Assembly (NCBI GenBank): GCA_043424615.1
Contig: JBHWOX010000018.1
Span: 1 to 64,000 of the forward strand
Source: JAUNQW01 sp043424615
Lineage (GTDB): Bacteria; Bacillota; Bacilli; Lactobacillales; Carnobacteriaceae_A
Direction of reading: 5' to 3'
Length of the DNA stretch: 64,000 bases
Part shown: one piece after another, positions 25,866-34,611 of the stretch
How positions within the stretch are numbered: position 1 is the first letter of the stretch
How the letters are laid out: each line of letters starts with the position of its first letter
Notes under the pieces: generated by a model
The model's database searches: none
Seen by the model: the letters and a program-made list of their open reading frames with translations, nothing else
What the model was told of the DNA's origin: nothing
Translations under genes and position numbers: made by a program

Positions 25866-27233
25866 ATGACTATTACCAATGAAGAGAGACACGAGATTAA
25901 TTTAGACCAGATTATTAATCTCTTAAAAGATAAAAATTATAAAGACTTTGATGAGATTTTCCTAAACTTGCATGCCTATGACCAAGCGCAAATCTTTCAA
26001 TCATTAAATGAATATGAAAGAAGGGCCATCTATTATATTTTAAGTCCTGAAAAAATGGCAGATTTATTTGACATGCTAGCTGAGAATGCTGAATCTTTAG
26101 AACCTTATTTTTATGAGATGGATGTCAATTATTCAGCTGAACTTCTTGAAAAAATGTTCACCGACAATGCAGTGGATACTCTGGAGCATTTAGATGAAGA
26201 GAAAAGAAGAGAGCTTTTAGCAAAAATTGATCCAGAATCCCGTAGAGAATTTAAAGAAATCATGAATTATTCAGATGATTCTGCTGGATCCATCATGACG
26301 ACAGAATATATTTCTTTGAATGCTAATTTAACAACCAAAGAAACCATGGAAATTTTAAAAGAAATCGGTCCGGATGCTGAAATGATTTATTATTTATATG
26401 TCGTCGATGCTATCGGGCATTTACTAGGGGTCGTGTCCTTGCGTGATTTGGTCGTCAGCTCCAATGCTATGACCATGGGAGATATAATGATGGACGATGT
26501 GATTCAGGTTCATGTGGACGATGACCAAGAAGATGTTGCTCATATCATGCGAGATTATGATTTCCTCGCTTTGCCAGTGGTCAACAGAGAAGGCCAGCTG
26601 GCGGGAATCATCACGGTGGATGATATCGTAGACGTTATTGATGAAGAGGCTGCTGAGGACTATTCAGGTTTAGCGGGGGTAGATGTTGATGAGAAACACG
26701 CGACTCCTTTTAGTGCAGCTGTCAACCGTATGCCATGGTTGGTTTCACTACTCGTTCTCGGTTTAGGGACGTCGAGCTTAATCTCTTATTTTGAGGGTTT
26801 AGTCAGTGAAGTCGCGGTCCTTGCTGTTTTCATATCATTAATTACTGGGACTGCCGGAAATGCCGGTACCCAATCTTTAGCCGTAGCTGTTAGACGTATC
26901 AGTTCAAGAGACCAGCAGGATCAAAGTTTTGGGAACTTATTTATTAATGAATTGATTGTTGGAGTTTTGACTGGTCTGGTCGTCGGCTTGTCAGCAGCTT
27001 TAATTGTGGGCTTCTGGCAGCAAAATGTTTATCTGGGCTTAATTGTCGGTATCGCTATGTTCTTTGCTGTGATTATGTCCACTTTAGCTGGGACATTTGT
27101 ACCCATGCTGATTGAATCTTTAGGCTTTGATCCGGCGGTAGCTTCCGGACCATTTATTACGACTTTGACAGACTTAACTTCCGTTTTTATTTATTTCACC
27201 GTGGCTTCTATCTTCCTTCCTTATCTTTTATAA
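25866..27233 (+). CDS. mgtE: Magnesium transporter MgtE
   Basis: Mg2+ channel gated by cytoplasmic Mg2+. The N domain (residues 1-125) and a tandem CBS pair (about 130-250, including LPVVNREGQLAGIITVDD) precede five hydrophobic segments from residue 290 on, with GTAGNAGTQSLA and DLTSVFIYF pore signatures. It encodes 455 aa. GGAGG lies 5 nt before ATG 25866. It appears co-transcribed with nadK and there is no space for an M-box riboswitch. Confidence 0.95.
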   Translation: MTITNEERHEINLDQIINLLKDKNYKDFDEIFLNLHAYDQAQIFQSLNEYERRAIYYILSPEKMADLFDMLAENAESLEPYFYEMDVNYSAELLEKMFTDNAVDTLEHLDEEKRRELLAKIDPESRREFKEIMNYSDDSAGSIMTTEYISLNANLTTKETMEILKEIGPDAEMIYYLYVVDAIGHLLGVVSLRDLVVSSNAMTMGDIMMDDVIQVHVDDDQEDVAHIMRDYDFLALPVVNREGQLAGIITVDDIVDVIDEEAAEDYSGLAGVDVDEKHATPFSAAVNRMPWLVSLLVLGLGTSSLISYFEGLVSEVAVLAVFISLITGTAGNAGTQSLAVAVRRISSRDQQDQSFGNLFINELIVGVLTGLVVGLSAALIVGFWQQNVYLGLIVGIAMFFAVIMSTLAGTFVPMLIESLGFDPAVASGPFITTLTDLTSVFIYFTVASIFLPYLL

Positions 27234-27239
27234 AAATAA

Positions 27240-27283
27240 AAACACAGGCGGTTGAATCGTTTCTCAACTGCCTGTGTTTTTTT
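27240..27283. terminator. Bidirectional terminator mgtE/GNAT
   Basis: A 16-bp stem (27240-27255 with 27264-27279), one wobble, 8-nt loop, T-run after and A-run before. Confidence 0.92.
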
Positions 27284-27297
27284 GACGATTTTTATTA

Positions 27298-27753
27298 TTA
27301 ATTTAAGTTGATATACATTTTATGGTGGGGAATACCGACAAAATCAAATCCATCTTCATCAGAAAGTTGGAAGCCATTCTTTTTATAGAATTCAATCGCG
27401 TGATCTTGGGCATCCATTTCTAATCGTTTAATATTTAATTCATCTTTGGCATAGCGTTTAATTTCAGTTAAAATATCACGTCCGTAGCCAGATCCTCTGG
27501 CAGCTTCAGCAGTAGCCACGCGTTGGACGCCATGAGTATGTTCGTCTCCAATTTCTGGGTGGAGTCGTGAAGTTACGACTGCTTCTCCATCTAAGTAACC
27601 GACCAAGTGATGGCATTCATCATCGAAACCGTCAAGTTCATCTTCTTTACTCCATGATTGTTCTTCAACGAACACGCTATGGCGTAATTTAAGGGCATCT
27701 TCATATACTTTTGAATCGGTTCCCTTGGTCCATTCAAAATTTAATTCGCTCAT
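27298..27753 (-). CDS. GNAT-family N-acetyltransferase
   Basis: Acetyl-CoA-dependent acyltransferase. RVATAEAARGSGYGRDIL carries the acetyl-CoA pyrophosphate loop (Q/R-x-x-G-x-G/A), and FYKKNGFQL is the typical C-terminal GNAT strand. It encodes 151 aa from ATG 27753 with AAGGAGGAT upstream; a longer in-frame start at 27795 precedes that ribosome site. Related to the YjcF group by overall pattern. Substrate unknown; monocistronic. Confidence 0.85.
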   Translation of the reverse strand: MSELNFEWTKGTDSKVYEDALKLRHSVFVEEQSWSKEDELDGFDDECHHLVGYLDGEAVVTSRLHPEIGDEHTHGVQRVATAEAARGSGYGRDILTEIKRYAKDELNIKRLEMDAQDHAIEFYKKNGFQLSDEDGFDFVGIPHHKMYINLN

Positions 27754-27864
27754 GAAACTTTCATCCTCCTTAGATTGGTAAAATAATAATAACAAAGAAT
27801 TATTTTAAATTCACCTATTTTTTGGGTATTTTGCCATCCTTAATAAAAATTTATATCTTCATTA

Positions 27865-27873
27865 TGATATACT
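27865..27873 (+). promoter_or_regulatory. Extended -10 of prfC
   Basis: TGATATACT is an extended -10 about 30 nt before the prfC start; no clear -35. Confidence 0.42.
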
Positions 27874-27905
27874 GGAAAAGTTATAAATGAGAGGACTGAA
27901 TCTTG

Positions 27906-29504
27906 ATGGATAAAAGCTTAAATAAAAAACAACTCCAGGACGAAATTAGCCGCCGCCGTACTTTTGCGATTATTTCCCACCCGGATGCGGGGAAGACAAC
28001 CATGACCGAACAACTTCTTCTTTTTGGGGGAGCGATTCGCCAGGCGGGAACGGTTAAAGCAAAAAAAACGGGTAAATTTGCGACCTCTGACTGGATGGAT
28101 ATTGAAAAAGAACGTGGTATTTCCGTCACCTCTTCTGTCATGCAATTTGATTATGACGGGCACCGGATTAATATTTTAGATACTCCAGGCCACGAAGATT
28201 TTTCAGAAGATACTTACCGAACCTTGATGGCGGTGGACAGCGCTGTCATGGTGATAGATTCTGCTAATGGGATAGAGGAACAAACCGAAAAACTATTTAA
28301 GGTATGTCGGATGAGAGGCATTCCTATCTTTACTTTTATTAATAAATTAGACCGGGTAGGGCGAGACCCTTTTGAATTGGTTGAAGAATTGGAAGAGGTT
28401 TTAGACATTGATGCCTACCCTATGAATTGGCCGGTGGGGATGGGGAAAGAATTACTTGGTTTATATGACATCTACAACCAACGACTTGAAATTAACCGGC
28501 CAGATGTCAACAGCCAGGAAGGGGAAGATTTTGTAGTTTTTGATGAAAATCAAGATATTCCTGATGACCATCCGATCAAAAAAACCAGCCTCTACCAGCA
28601 AGCTTATGAAGAAGCTCAGCTATTATCGGTAGCGGGAAATGAATTTGACCCTGAACGCATCCGAGCTGGAGAACTGACACCGGTATTTTTTGGTTCGGCT
28701 TTAACAGAATTTGGTGTTGAAACCTTCTTAAATGCTTTCTTGGATTTTGCTCCTCAACCGTCTAACCACCTAGATCAGAACGGCCAGGAAATTCCAGCCG
28801 TGAACGATAAATTCTCAGGCTTTATTTTTAAAATCCAAGCCAATATGGATCCTAAACATCGCGACCGCATAGCCTTTTTAAGGATCGCATCCGGTGAATT
28901 TGATCGGGGGATGGATGTTTCCCTAGCCCGAACAGCTAAGGACGTACGTTTGAATAATTCCACTCAATTTCTTGCTGAAGAAAGAGAGACTGTTTCAACG
29001 GCAGTAGCTGGCGATATTATTGGATTGTATGACACTGGAACCTTTCAAATCGGGGATACCATCTATGAAGGCAAGGATCCTATCGTCTATCCTGACCTCC
29101 CAAGCTTTACCCCTGAATTATTTATGACTGTGCGGGCAAAAAATGCCATGAAACAGAAGTCCTTTTATAAAGGCTTAGAACAATTGGTTCAAGAGGGGGC
29201 CATCCAACTTTATAAAAGATATCATACAGAAGAATTTATTTTAGGAGCTGTTGGTCAACTTCAGTTTGAGGTTTTTGAACACCGCTTAAACACCGAATAC
29301 CATTCTGAAGTGGTTATGGAAGCTTTAGGACATAAGGTCGCCCGTTGGATTCGACCAGACCAGCTGGATGAGAAAATGGCCTCTAGCCGTAATATGTTAG
29401 TCCGTGACATTAACGACCAGCCTTTATTCCTTTTTGAAAGTGATTTTGCCCTCCAGTATTTTGAAGGTAAGCATCCCGAAGTTGAATTGAAATCTTTATT
29501 ATAA
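27906..29504 (+). CDS. prfC: Peptide chain release factor 3
   Basis: Translational GTPase that recycles RF1/RF2 after termination. G1 SHPDAGKTT, switch I region ERGISVTSS, G3 DTPGHEDF and G4 NKLDR are present, with RF3-specific length of 532 aa. ATG 27906 is preceded in frame by TTG 27903, which has slightly better spacing from GAGG; the choice changes only one residue. It is monocistronic between its own promoter and a convergent terminator. Confidence 0.96.
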   Translation: MDKSLNKKQLQDEISRRRTFAIISHPDAGKTTMTEQLLLFGGAIRQAGTVKAKKTGKFATSDWMDIEKERGISVTSSVMQFDYDGHRINILDTPGHEDFSEDTYRTLMAVDSAVMVIDSANGIEEQTEKLFKVCRMRGIPIFTFINKLDRVGRDPFELVEELEEVLDIDAYPMNWPVGMGKELLGLYDIYNQRLEINRPDVNSQEGEDFVVFDENQDIPDDHPIKKTSLYQQAYEEAQLLSVAGNEFDPERIRAGELTPVFFGSALTEFGVETFLNAFLDFAPQPSNHLDQNGQEIPAVNDKFSGFIFKIQANMDPKHRDRIAFLRIASGEFDRGMDVSLARTAKDVRLNNSTQFLAEERETVSTAVAGDIIGLYDTGTFQIGDTIYEGKDPIVYPDLPSFTPELFMTVRAKNAMKQKSFYKGLEQLVQEGAIQLYKRYHTEEFILGAVGQLQFEVFEHRLNTEYHSEVVMEALGHKVARWIRPDQLDEKMASSRNMLVRDINDQPLFLFESDFALQYFEGKHPEVELKSLL

Positions 29505-29512
29505 TAAAAAAA

Positions 29513-29571
29513 CTCCTTCCAGCAAGGACCCATTCTATGATGACAGGTCTGCTTGGGAAGGAGATTTTTTT
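29513..29571. terminator. Bidirectional terminator prfC/antiporter
   Basis: An 18-nt arm (29513-29530) pairs with 29546-29563, with the outer CTCCTTCC/GGAAGGAG perfect; a T-run follows and A-run precedes. Confidence 0.85.
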
Positions 29572-29580
29572 ATTTATCTT

Positions 29581-31170
29581 TTAATTCTTTTTACGATGAG
29601 AGTCAAGAGCAATAATGGTATCGCCTTCACGGATACAAGTTCCACCGCTTGGGACAACCAATTGGTCATCTCCTCTCAAGACGAGGATAATTAGATAGTC
29701 GGAAGGTAAGTCAAGCTCTTTAATTTCATGGTCAACCCATTGGTGGTGGCTGTTGATTTTGAATTCCACCAAGTCGGTTCCAGTGGGGTCAAAGTATTGC
29801 TTACCAGCAAAAACAACGGTGTCCCCCTCTAGTAATTGGACATTCCCACGAGGAACAATAGTCTGACCGTTTCTGATAATCTTAGCTAAAATGAAATCGA
29901 ACTCTAAATTCAAATCATAAATATAGCGGCCAATTAAGGAACTTCCTGCCACAATTTCAGTTTCTAAGAAACCAATTTCACTCTTGTCTTGGTAATAGTT
30001 AAAGGTTTTTAAGACGTTATCGTCCGGATCAATCATATCGAGTTTTTCAGAAGCGAAGGGTAGGATACTTCCTTGAATGAGAGCGGACAATAAGCAAATA
30101 TCAAAGACGATATGGAAAATATCATTAGCAATGGGGGCTTCGGAGTTCACAGCCACGATTGCGAAGGCAATAGCGGCGGCCCCTCTTAATCCAGCGAGCG
30201 AAATGACGGCTAATTGATTATTTCTTAATTTGAAGGGAATCATCAATCCATAAACGGATAAAGGACGCGCCACAATTGTCATAAAAAGCATGATGGCGAA
30301 TGAAATCGGCATCATTTGGACAATGGACGCTGGGTTGGATAGCAAACCAAGGATAAAGAATAAACCGATTTGGGCGAGGTTTGTCAAACCATCAAAGAAA
30401 AAGACAACTTCACGCTTACCAATAAACTCTTTATTTCCAATGTAAATACCAAAAATATAAACAGCTAGGTAGCCATTTCCGTTTAATTGGTTGGTTAATT
30501 CATAGGTTAAAAGGGCAGCGGCGGCTACAAAAATAGTCAAGAGACCCTCATCAAAATTTAAGTAGTCCAGGGCTCGAATGAATAGCCATCCAATAGCAAA
30601 ACCAAAGAGCAAGCCCAAGCCCACCTGTAATATAATGAGTAGGGGGATGTTGACATTTAGTCCTTGGAGTATTAAAAGGAAGATGGTAACCATGGTATAG
30701 GCGGTCGGGTCATTGGAGCCTGATTCAAGTTCTAACAGAGGGGCCGTGTTGTATTTTAAGTTAAGATTGCGCGACTGTAAGACGCTGGAAACACTAGCAA
30801 AGTCAGTAGACCCTACTACTGATCCGAATAACATGGCTTCTAAAAGAGTGAAATCAAAAACCAGGTAGATAAAACCTCCGGTGAGCAAAGCAGTAGCAAT
30901 CGTCCCTAAAAAACTAAGGGTAATTGCTTCTTTAGCGACAGGTTTAGTCATTCCCCATTTGGTTCCAAAGCCTCCATAGAAGATGATAAACATCAAAGCA
31001 AGGGAAGCGATATTGTCAGAAAAGGCGAAGTCGTTAAACTGAACGCCGAAGAAATTAAAGGCCACTCCCAGCAACATAAAGAGGAGAAGTTGGGGAACCT
31101 TCAACGTGTCTGACAGACGAATGGCAACTAAGGCCAGGACAAGAATAAGTGCAATGAATAATAAATACAC
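29581..31170 (-). CDS. K+/H+ or Na+/H+ antiporter (CPA1, NhaP2-like) with TrkA-C domains
   Basis: Membrane exchanger of about 12-13 helices in residues 1-390. GSTDFAS and ELESGSNDPTA contain the acidic ion-binding pair of NhaP/CvrA-type antiporters. The C-terminal cytoplasmic part (about 400-529) has two TrkA-C/RCK-C-like units (LLEGDTVVFAG and CIREGDTIIALD), suggesting ligand-gated control. It encodes 529 aa. The start is GTG 31170, because an in-frame TGA directly precedes it; the ribosome site is weak. Ion specificity is inference. Confidence 0.88.
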   Translation of the reverse strand: MYLLFIALILVLALVAIRLSDTLKVPQLLLFMLLGVAFNFFGVQFNDFAFSDNIASLALMFIIFYGGFGTKWGMTKPVAKEAITLSFLGTIATALLTGGFIYLVFDFTLLEAMLFGSVVGSTDFASVSSVLQSRNLNLKYNTAPLLELESGSNDPTAYTMVTIFLLILQGLNVNIPLLIILQVGLGLLFGFAIGWLFIRALDYLNFDEGLLTIFVAAAALLTYELTNQLNGNGYLAVYIFGIYIGNKEFIGKREVVFFFDGLTNLAQIGLFFILGLLSNPASIVQMMPISFAIMLFMTIVARPLSVYGLMIPFKLRNNQLAVISLAGLRGAAAIAFAIVAVNSEAPIANDIFHIVFDICLLSALIQGSILPFASEKLDMIDPDDNVLKTFNYYQDKSEIGFLETEIVAGSSLIGRYIYDLNLEFDFILAKIIRNGQTIVPRGNVQLLEGDTVVFAGKQYFDPTGTDLVEFKINSHHQWVDHEIKELDLPSDYLIILVLRGDDQLVVPSGGTCIREGDTIIALDSHRKKN

Positions 31171-31212
31171 TCAAACACCAACTTTCTATATCTATTCAAT
31201 TTTGTCCTTTTC

Positions 31213-31242
31213 AGTATAGCAATAGAGAGATCTAATTTCTAA
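31213..31242 (-). promoter_or_regulatory. Candidate antiporter promoter
   Basis: On the minus strand TTAGAA, 18-bp spacer, TATACT preceded by TG (extended -10). Confidence 0.42.
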
Positions 31243-31322
31243 TATATACACAATAAAAAGTCCCAGTAACTAAATGTTGGGAAGTTCTACTCCCAGCTGT
31301 TCATTTGATAGTGGAGAAGAGG

Positions 31323-31371
31323 AAAACAAAAAAGCTGCCTTTTTGAGGGTCATCTCAAAAAGGCAGCTTTT
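31323..31371 (-). terminator. clpE terminator
   Basis: Perfect 18-bp stem (31330-31347 with 31354-31371), loop GGTCAT; read on the minus strand it ends in a T-rich tract. Confidence 0.92.
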
Positions 31372-31430
31372 AATATGACGGGCTATAAATCACCCTTTTA
31401 CGAGGCGAATCATGCATGCATGAGTATCTC

Positions 31431-33674
31431 TTATTTCTCAGACTCAGACTCTGAATCTTTGGTATTTTCTTCTTCTTTTTCTTCGCTTGTATCGCTCGAG
31501 CTATCTTCATCGTCTGCTGCTTTGACCACAATTTGACCGTCTTCCATAACTGCTTTCATGTGGTTGGTTTCTCCTTGGTTGAGATAGTATTCCGCGATAC
31601 GGTCTTCGATTTGTTCTTCGATCACTCTTCTTAATGGACGTGCTCCTAAATCTGGATTGTAACCTAATTCAGTAAGTTCTTTTTTCACTTCATCTGACAC
31701 ATCGATGGACATATCTTGACGAGCCAAGAGTTTGTTAACGTCAGCAATCATCAAGTCCACAATGGACAATAATTCTTCTTTAGTCAAGGCAGTGAATTCC
31801 ACGATAGCAGTGAAACGGTTGAGGAATTCAGGTCGGAAGTAGTTAGTCAATTGATCTTTGATGGAGTTTTGACGACCTTCTGCTTGAGCACCAAAGCCAA
31901 CATTAGCTTCAGCATTGCCTGAGCCAGCGTTTGAAGTCATAATAATGATCGTATTCTCAAAGCTGACTGTACGGCCTTTAGAATCTGTCAAACGTCCATC
32001 TTCCATGATTTGAAGGAAGATATTCAATACATCAGGGTGAGCTTTTTCTACTTCATCGACTAAGATTAAGCTATATGGATTATGGCGCACGGTCTCTGTT
32101 AATTGACCGGCTTCATCATAACCTACATATCCAGGAGGTGAACCAATAAGTTTAGAAGTCGAATGTTTATCCATAAATTCTGACATATCTAAGCGGACAT
32201 AGGAATCACGGGTTCCGAAAAGTTCTTCAGCTAGTACCTTAGCTGTTTCAGTTTTACCTACTCCAGTCGGACCAACGAAGAGGAAGGATCCAATAGGTCG
32301 ACCTGGACGTTTCAAGCCCACACGTGAACGTTGGATCGCACGAGACACTTGTTCGATAGCTTCGTCTTGGCCAATAATATTTTCTTTCAGATTTTTAGCT
32401 AAGTCTTTCAATTGTTTTTGTTCTTGTTCTTGAATTTCTGCGACGGGTATACCCGTTTGTTGTTCGATAATTTCGATGATGTCCTCAGCAGTAACTTCTA
32501 CATCGTCTTCATCAGAAGATCCACTCGTTAACATCTGACCATATTTTTCCATTTGGTCTCGGTAGTAAGCCGCATCTTCAAAGTTTTCTTTTTCGGTTGC
32601 TTCATTTTTCTTCTGCTCAGCTTCCATTATTTTTTGTTTAATGGCATCTGTATCGACCGGGTTTAATGTTAGGTTTTTCTTAGAACCGGCCTCATCCAAG
32701 AGGTCAATGGCTTTATCCGGCAATTGACGGTCTTGAATATAACGAGCAGATAATTCAACAGCATCTTCAATGGCTTTGTCGGTATATTTAACATGATGGT
32801 AGTTTTCGTAATATTTTTGAATTCCTTTTAGAATTTGAATAGCCTCTTCAATCGAAGGTTCATCCACCATGACAGGTTGGAAACGTCTTTCGAGTGCGGC
32901 ATCTTTTTCAATCTCTCGGTATTCATTGAGGGTTGTTGCTCCAATTAATTGAAGCTCTCCTCGAGCAAGAGCTGGTTTTAAGATATTACCTGCGTCCATA
33001 TTGCTACCATCAGCGGTTCCGGCACCCACGAGTTCATGAATTTCGTCGATGAATAAGATAATGGAATCATCAGCAGTTACTTCATCGATTAATTGTTGCA
33101 TGCGTTCTTCGAATTGACCACGAATGCCTGTGCCTTGAACCAATGAAGCTACATCAAGGCGGATGATTTCTTTATCTCTTAATTTTTCCGGGACATCTTC
33201 TTCCACTATTTTTAGGGCGAGCCCTTCAGCAATTGCAGTTTTACCAACCCCTGCTTCACCAATAAGGACAGGATTGTTTTTACGTCGCCGGTTTAAGATT
33301 TCCACCACGCGAGTGATTTCATTATCGCGTCCAATCACCGGATCGATTTTGCCTTCGCGGGCGAGTTGATTAAGATTGGTCCCGTATTGCCCTAAAAGAC
33401 TATCGTTTTGAGGGGGTTGTTGACCACCTGAGGCTTGAGTTGGAGGGACCTGACGAGCTTGTTCTTGATTGCCATACATTTGGCGGAAGATATCATCGAA
33501 GTCACCAAAGCCAAATGGATTTCTATTAAAGTTGTTCATCATTCGACCACCACCTTGTTGATTTTTTAATGCTTTATAGCAGCGAGAACATAAATTAAGT
33601 TCTATATTATTTCCGTTTTGATTCACATGAAGATGGATCGTAGCGGGATTCTGTTTACAATTCTGACACTTCAT
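31431..33674 (-). CDS. clpE: ATP-dependent Clp protease ATPase ClpE
   Basis: HSP100 unfoldase partner of ClpP. The N-terminal four-cysteine zinc finger (MKCQNC, LCSRC) defines ClpE. It has two AAA+ modules (GEAGVGKTA and GPTGVGKTE Walker A motifs) separated by a UVR-type helical segment (FEDAAYYRDQMEKYG). It encodes 747 aa from ATG 33674; an ATG at 33713 would add 13 residues before the zinc finger and before the ribosome site GAAAGG. The last 25 residues are strikingly acidic/serine-rich. The promoter carries a CtsR box, so heat and protein-damage induction are expected. Confidence 0.97.
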   Translation of the reverse strand: MKCQNCKQNPATIHLHVNQNGNNIELNLCSRCYKALKNQQGGGRMMNNFNRNPFGFGDFDDIFRQMYGNQEQARQVPPTQASGGQQPPQNDSLLGQYGTNLNQLAREGKIDPVIGRDNEITRVVEILNRRRKNNPVLIGEAGVGKTAIAEGLALKIVEEDVPEKLRDKEIIRLDVASLVQGTGIRGQFEERMQQLIDEVTADDSIILFIDEIHELVGAGTADGSNMDAGNILKPALARGELQLIGATTLNEYREIEKDAALERRFQPVMVDEPSIEEAIQILKGIQKYYENYHHVKYTDKAIEDAVELSARYIQDRQLPDKAIDLLDEAGSKKNLTLNPVDTDAIKQKIMEAEQKKNEATEKENFEDAAYYRDQMEKYGQMLTSGSSDEDDVEVTAEDIIEIIEQQTGIPVAEIQEQEQKQLKDLAKNLKENIIGQDEAIEQVSRAIQRSRVGLKRPGRPIGSFLFVGPTGVGKTETAKVLAEELFGTRDSYVRLDMSEFMDKHSTSKLIGSPPGYVGYDEAGQLTETVRHNPYSLILVDEVEKAHPDVLNIFLQIMEDGRLTDSKGRTVSFENTIIIMTSNAGSGNAEANVGFGAQAEGRQNSIKDQLTNYFRPEFLNRFTAIVEFTALTKEELLSIVDLMIADVNKLLARQDMSIDVSDEVKKELTELGYNPDLGARPLRRVIEEQIEDRIAEYYLNQGETNHMKAVMEDGQIVVKAADDEDSSSDTSEEKEEENTKDSESESEK

Positions 33675-33752
33675 CTTACGACCTTCTTTCTTTATATATT
33701 CTATTCTTTTCATAAAGTTTAATGACAGAGAAGAATAAAGTCAAAAGCTGTC

Positions 33753-33807
33753 TTTGACTAACTTTGACCTTACATATCTATTATACCCCTTATATTGAAA
33801 ATATCAA
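33753..33807 (-). promoter_or_regulatory. clpE promoter with CtsR operator
   Basis: On the minus strand TTGATA (33807-33802), 16-bp spacer, TATAAT (33785-33780). Ten bases downstream, 33769-33753 reads GGTCAAAGTTAGTCAAA, matching the CtsR tandem-heptad operator. The box covers the expected start site, so CtsR would block initiation. A further AGTCAAA half-site lies at 33739-33745 on the plus strand. Confidence 0.88.
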
Positions 33808-33868
33808 GCTTTTTTAAGAATTAATCTAACTGAATGTCCAAGCTTGACAAAGGCAGTCCTTAAGATAA

Positions 33869-33882
33869 TGTAACCCTTTCCA
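33869..33882 (+). promoter_or_regulatory. Weak cre-like site
   Basis: TGTAACCCTTTCCA matches the CcpA operator consensus with two mismatches, just upstream of the ptsH -35. Plausible for HPr-linked catabolite control, but chance is likely. Confidence 0.22.
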
Positions 33883-33887
33883 AAACC

Positions 33888-33916
33888 TTGTTTTATGCTA
33901 GAGTCAATGATATAAT
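33888..33916 (+). promoter_or_regulatory. ptsH promoter
   Basis: TTGTTT (33888-33893), 17-bp spacer, TATAAT (33911-33916) with a TG extension. Confidence 0.65.
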
Positions 33917-33957
33917 ATTTTTGGATTTGATAAAAATGTGAAGAAAGTGGGATTGAA

Positions 33958-34224
33958 GTGATAAAAAATATATACAATATTATTGCTGAAACGGGGATTC
34001 ACGCACGGCCAGCAACAATGTTAGTTCAAACGGCTAGTAAATATGAATCAGACATTGAACTTTCTTACGACGGAAAAACAGTAAACTTGAAGTCCATCAT
34101 GGGAGTAATGTCTTTAGGGGCCGGCCAGCATGCTGAAGTTGAAATAGCCGTTGATGGGCCGGATGAAAAAGAGGCAGTCGAAGCAATTGAAGCGACTTTA
34201 GAAAATGAAAAATTGATATCATAA
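33958..34224 (+). CDS. ptsH: Phosphocarrier protein HPr
   Basis: PTS phosphocarrier; H15 in GIHARPA is phosphorylated by enzyme I, and S46 in KSIMGVMSLG by HPr kinase for catabolite control. Full length at 88 aa. GTG 33958 is the only suitable start; the Shine-Dalgarno is poor. A terminator follows directly, and no ptsI is adjacent, whereas ptsH-ptsI is the usual Firmicute operon. Confidence 0.96.
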   Translation: MIKNIYNIIAETGIHARPATMLVQTASKYESDIELSYDGKTVNLKSIMGVMSLGAGQHAEVEIAVDGPDEKEAVEAIEATLENEKLIS

Positions 34225-34231
34225 TCATCTT

Positions 34232-34261
34232 CCTCCATACTACTATGGAGGTTTCTTTTTT
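34232..34261 (+). terminator. ptsH terminator
   Basis: Stem CCTCCATA/TATGGAGG, loop CTAC, then TTTCTTTTTT. It isolates ptsH from downstream genes. Confidence 0.87.
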
Positions 34262-34283
34262 GTTGACGGAAAGTAGGAAGCGG

Positions 34284-34535
34284 ATGTTAGATTCTAAATT
34301 ATTACCGATCATTGAACGTTTAATCGCGATGACCAAAGATCAGACTGATGATATTCAAAAGAGAGAGTTTTATATAGGAAAACAATTAGTGGTCAGAGTC
34401 TTTTTTTACCATATCACTGGCCGCTTTAAAGTGACCGACCTAGAAAAGGGGACGGATCTTTCTTTTGACTATCTTGATCTAGCCGCGATTGAAATTTATG
34501 ACAGCTTGCAGGCCCATGAGTTAAGAAGTCTTTAA
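34284..34535 (+). CDS. YkuJ-like (DUF1797) small protein
   Basis: An 83-aa cytoplasmic protein of unknown function. Pattern resemblance to Bacillus YkuJ: an N-terminal helix (LLPIIERLIAMTK), a central beta region (QLVVRVFFYHITGRFKVTD) and the C-terminal DLAAIEIYDSLQ. Start ATG 34284 with AGGAAG just upstream; earlier in-frame codons fall in the ptsH terminator. It lies alone between ptsH and yqeG. Assignment moderate. Confidence 0.7.
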   Translation: MLDSKLLPIIERLIAMTKDQTDDIQKREFYIGKQLVVRVFFYHITGRFKVTDLEKGTDLSFDYLDLAAIEIYDSLQAHELRSL

Positions 34536-34583
34536 ATTAAGCTGGATTTATATTATTATTATCCTGATGGAGTGCGTTTGCTA

Positions 34584-34605
34584 CTCCTATTTTGTATATT
34601 AGGAG
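34584..34605 (+). promoter_or_regulatory. Hairpin overlapping the yqeG ribosome site
   Basis: CTCCTA (34584-34589) can pair with TAGGAG (34600-34605), which contains the Shine-Dalgarno of yqeG 6 nt before its ATG. The 6-bp stem could limit translation; it may also be chance. Confidence 0.3.
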
Positions 34606-34611
34606 AGTAAT

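Noticed and set aside
31250..31320. Additional small gene between the antiporter and clpE terminator
   Set aside because: No start with ribosome site and no frame of useful length.
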